This document shows positions 61,720 through 64,000 of a stretch of DNA of 64,000 nucleotides, one piece after another. The notes below the pieces were generated by a model. That model searched no databases. It worked only from the letters and a program-made list of their open reading frames with translations, and had not been told where the DNA came from. The stretch is from Chromatiaceae bacterium (GTDB lineage Bacteria; Pseudomonadota; Gammaproteobacteria; Chromatiales; Chromatiaceae): assembly GCA_024235415.1 (NCBI GenBank), contig JACKML010000001.1, positions 124,001 through 188,000 on the forward strand, written 5' to 3'. The translations under genes were made by a program, and so were the position numbers. Numbering within the stretch: position 1 is the stretch's first letter; every line of letters starts with the position of its first letter.

Positions 61720-64000
61720 ATGAAGCAAGACAACGGCCAGCAATGGCACTGCCTCAGCGCCGCAGAGGTGCTTACGCGGCTGGACGCCTCGGCATCCGGC
61801 CTGGATGCGCAGGAAGTCCTCCGCAGGCTCGAAAAATTCGGCCCGAACGTGCTGCGTCCACCTAAGGTGCGCAGCGCCTGGGTACGGTTCTTCGCCCAGT
61901 TCCACAATGTGCTGATCTATGTCCTGCTGGCTGCCGGTGTTGTCACCCTGCTCCTCGGGCATGTGGTCGATGCCTCGGTCATCGTCGCCGTGGTGGCCAT
62001 CAATGCAGTGATCGGCTTTCTGCAGGAGGGCAAGGCCGAGCGTGCCCTGGATGCAGTGCGCAAACTGCTTTCACCGCAGGCCATGGTCATGCGCGACGGC
62101 ACCCGCTTCAGCATTGCTGCCGAGGACCTTGTCCCCGGCGACATGGTATTCATTCAGTCCGGTGATCGTGTGCCTGCCGACCTGCGCCTGTACCAGCTGC
62201 GTGAACTGACGGTCGACGAATCGATGTTGACCGGCGAATCATTGGCCGTGCGCAAACAGACCGGGCAAGTAACCGCAGACGCAGCACTCGGCGACCGTCT
62301 CTGCATGGCCTACGCCGGCACCCTGGTGACCTCCGGGCAGGGTCTGGGCGTGGTGGCCAGCACCGGCGAACTGACCGAGATCGGGCGTATCAGCACGCTG
62401 CTGGAAGAGGTCGAGACACTGACCACGCCATTGACGCGGCAGATGAGCCGGTTCGCACGCACCCTCACGCTGGCGATTCTCGCAGTAGCCGCATTCGCGG
62501 CCGTGTTCGGCGTGACAGTGCGCGGATACTCGATGGAGGAGATGTTTCTCGCTGCCGTGGGGCTGGCGGTGGCGGCCATTCCCGAAGGGCTGCCGGCGAT
62601 AATCACCATCGCACTGGCCATCGGCGTGCAGCGCATGGCCTCACAGCGGGCCATCATCCGTCGCCTGCCGGCAGTGGAGACACTGGGCTCGGTCAGTACC
62701 ATCTGCTCGGACAAGACCGGCACGCTGACGCGCAACGAAATGACGGTGCAGACACTGGTGACGGTCGACGCCGTGCTGACAGTGAGTGGCGTCGGCTACG
62801 ATCCGCACGGCAGCTTCGTGCTGGAAGCAGACAACTCACCTGTTGACGAGCGGCCGGTGATCAACGAACTGTGTCTCACCGCAACCCTCTGCAACGACTC
62901 GGCACTGCGCCAGGTCGACGGGCAGTGGCAGGTCGAGGGTGATCCGATGGAGGGTGCGCTGATCGTGCTGGGCGCCAAGGCGGGTCTGCGTCCCACCGAC
63001 CTGGGCGAACGTTTCCCGCGCGTCGACGTCCTGCCTTTTGAATCCGAGCATCGCTTCATGGCGACTCTGCATCACGACCACAATGGCAATCACTTCGTTC
63101 TGGTCAAAGGCGCCACCGAGGTACTGCTCCCGCACTGCCGCTGGCAGCTTGCCGCGGAAGGTGAATGTCCGCTCGACCAGGCGTACTGGTTCGAGCAGCT
63201 GGAGCGCATCGCCGCCAAGGGACAGCGCACCCTTGCCCTGGCCAGCCGGGCCGTCTCCCCAGGCACGACCGAGTTGCGTTTTTCCGATGTCGACGAGCTA
63301 TGCCTGCTCGGCATCGTCGGCATCACGGATCCGCCGCGTGCCGAGGCGATCACCGCGGTCGCCGAATGTCGTGCAGCAGGTATCCGGGTCAAGATGATCA
63401 CCGGCGACCACGCCGGAACGGCAGCAGCCATTGCCCGGCAGCTCGGGATCGGCGAAGGGCAACCGGCACTGAGCGGGGGCGATCTCGACCGCCTCGATGA
63501 CACGGAACTGCGCCGCAGGGTGCTCGAGGCCGACGTGTTCGCGCGTGCCAGCCCTGAACACAAGCTGCGCCTGGTCGAAGCGATACAGGCCAATGGCGAG
63601 GTCCTGGCGATGACCGGCGACGGGGTAAACGATGCCCCGGCACTCAAGCGCGCCGATGTCGGCGTGGCGATGGGCGTGAACGGCACCGAGGCAGCCAAGC
63701 AGGCCGCCGAGATGGTGCTCGCCGACGACAACTTCGCCTCGATCATGCGTGCGGTGCGCGAAGGGCGAAACGTCTACGACAACATCAAGAAATCGATCGT
63801 GTTCATCCTGCCGACCAACGGTGGCGAAGCGTTGACCATCCTGGCCGCGATCGCGCTCGGGCGCATGCTGCCGGTAACGGCTGCGCAGATCCTCTGGGTC
63901 AATATGATCACCGCCGTCACGCTGGCGCTGGCGCTGGCCTTCGAACCAGCCGAGTCGGACATCATGCGCCGGCCGCCACGCGACCCGCGCGAACCACTGC
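61720..64000 (+). CDS. Cation-transporting P-type ATPase (P2-like), runs off the window
   Basis: The open frame from ATG 61720 continues past the window end, so only about 760 codons are seen. It has a cation ATPase N-terminal domain, TGES in the actuator, the transport motif AAIPEGLPA in helix 4, DKTGTLTRNE with the phosphorylated Asp331, and TGDGVNDAPALKRADVGVAMG. The PEGLPA motif points to a P2-type (calcium or related cation) pump. GGAG lies five bases before the ATG. It follows the MscK-like gene by 71 bases and may share a stress-related transcript with it. Confidence 0.9.
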   Translation, partial: MKQDNGQQWHCLSAAEVLTRLDASASGLDAQEVLRRLEKFGPNVLRPPKVRSAWVRFFAQFHNVLIYVLLAAGVVTLLLGHVVDASVIVAVVAINAVIGFLQEGKAERALDAVRKLLSPQAMVMRDGTRFSIAAEDLVPGDMVFIQSGDRVPADLRLYQLRELTVDESMLTGESLAVRKQTGQVTADAALGDRLCMAYAGTLVTSGQGLGVVASTGELTEIGRISTLLEEVETLTTPLTRQMSRFARTLTLAILAVAAFAAVFGVTVRGYSMEEMFLAAVGLAVAAIPEGLPAIITIALAIGVQRMASQRAIIRRLPAVETLGSVSTICSDKTGTLTRNEMTVQTLVTVDAVLTVSGVGYDPHGSFVLEADNSPVDERPVINELCLTATLCNDSALRQVDGQWQVEGDPMEGALIVLGAKAGLRPTDLGERFPRVDVLPFESEHRFMATLHHDHNGNHFVLVKGATEVLLPHCRWQLAAEGECPLDQAYWFEQLERIAAKGQRTLALASRAVSPGTTELRFSDVDELCLLGIVGITDPPRAEAITAVAECRAAGIRVKMITGDHAGTAAAIARQLGIGEGQPALSGGDLDRLDDTELRRRVLEADVFARASPEHKLRLVEAIQANGEVLAMTGDGVNDAPALKRADVGVAMGVNGTEAAKQAAEMVLADDNFASIMRAVREGRNVYDNIKKSIVFILPTNGGEALTILAAIALGRMLPVTAAQILWVNMITAVTLALALAFEPAESDIMRRPPRDPREPL

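Noticed and set aside
1..64000. CRISPR arrays, insertion sequences, rRNA and tRNA genes
   Set aside because: No spaced direct repeats, transposase genes, or rRNA/tRNA signatures were found while reading both strands. A covariance search would be needed to exclude unusual RNA genes.

Overview
The window is high-GC bacterial chromosome, almost fully coding on both strands. It looks like a sulfur-oxidising gammaproteobacterium, probably near the Chromatiales or their relatives. The grounds are the gammaproteobacterial gene orders lptF-lptG divergent from pepA-holC and rimP-nusA-infB-rbfA-truB-rpsO-pnp, flavocytochrome c sulfide dehydrogenase (fccA-fccB), a ba3-type oxidase, an Isp-type [NiFe] hydrogenase and a DsrC-family protein. 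The placement is an inference from gene content. No rRNA or tRNA gene, insertion sequence, CRISPR array or intact prophage was seen.

Layout. 1-5.6 kb: a CHRD/PEP-CTERM exported protein, a DNA-deoxyinosine glycosylase, a PAS sensor kinase with a FixJ-type regulator, a PilZ protein and an RDD membrane protein. 5.7-10 kb: lptF-lptG divergent from pepA-holC. 10-18.6 kb: the translation and transcription operon from rimP to pnp, with hairpins in its leader. 18.7-22.6 kb: a Sel1 protein, a DUF302 protein, a CcoI-type copper ATPase and an unknown 69-residue gene behind a good promoter. 23-28 kb: a co-directional respiratory block (ba3 oxidase, two dihaem cytochromes c, sulfide dehydrogenase) that could carry electrons from sulfide to oxygen. 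28-36 kb: a hydrogenase locus of small subunit, Isp1, Isp2, an unknown gene and large subunit, with a DsrC-like gene, a HupH-like gene, a maturation protease and hypC. 36-45 kb: a phosphotransferase gene broken by an in-frame TAG, a CLC chloride channel, a very large NAD-glutamate dehydrogenase and a diguanylate cyclase. 45-48 kb: an arsenosugar-type cluster. 48-53.3 kb: a polysaccharide co-polymerase fused to what looks like a dead tyrosine-recombinase fold, an orphan phage tail sheath gene and a Cache sensor without output domain. 53.4-64 kb: HNH protein, a histone H1-like tail fused to DUF2934, DUF2130, a Mesh1-like HD protein, DUF2779, an MscK-like channel and the start of a cation P-type ATPase that runs off the window.

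The most unusual items are the co-polymerase/recombinase-fold fusion next to the orphan sheath gene, the DsrC-like protein with altered C-terminal cysteine spacing beside an HdrD-like hydrogenase subunit, the extra gene inside that hydrogenase operon, and the phosphotransferase with one in-frame amber codon. All calls were made by reading the sequence, with no database search.
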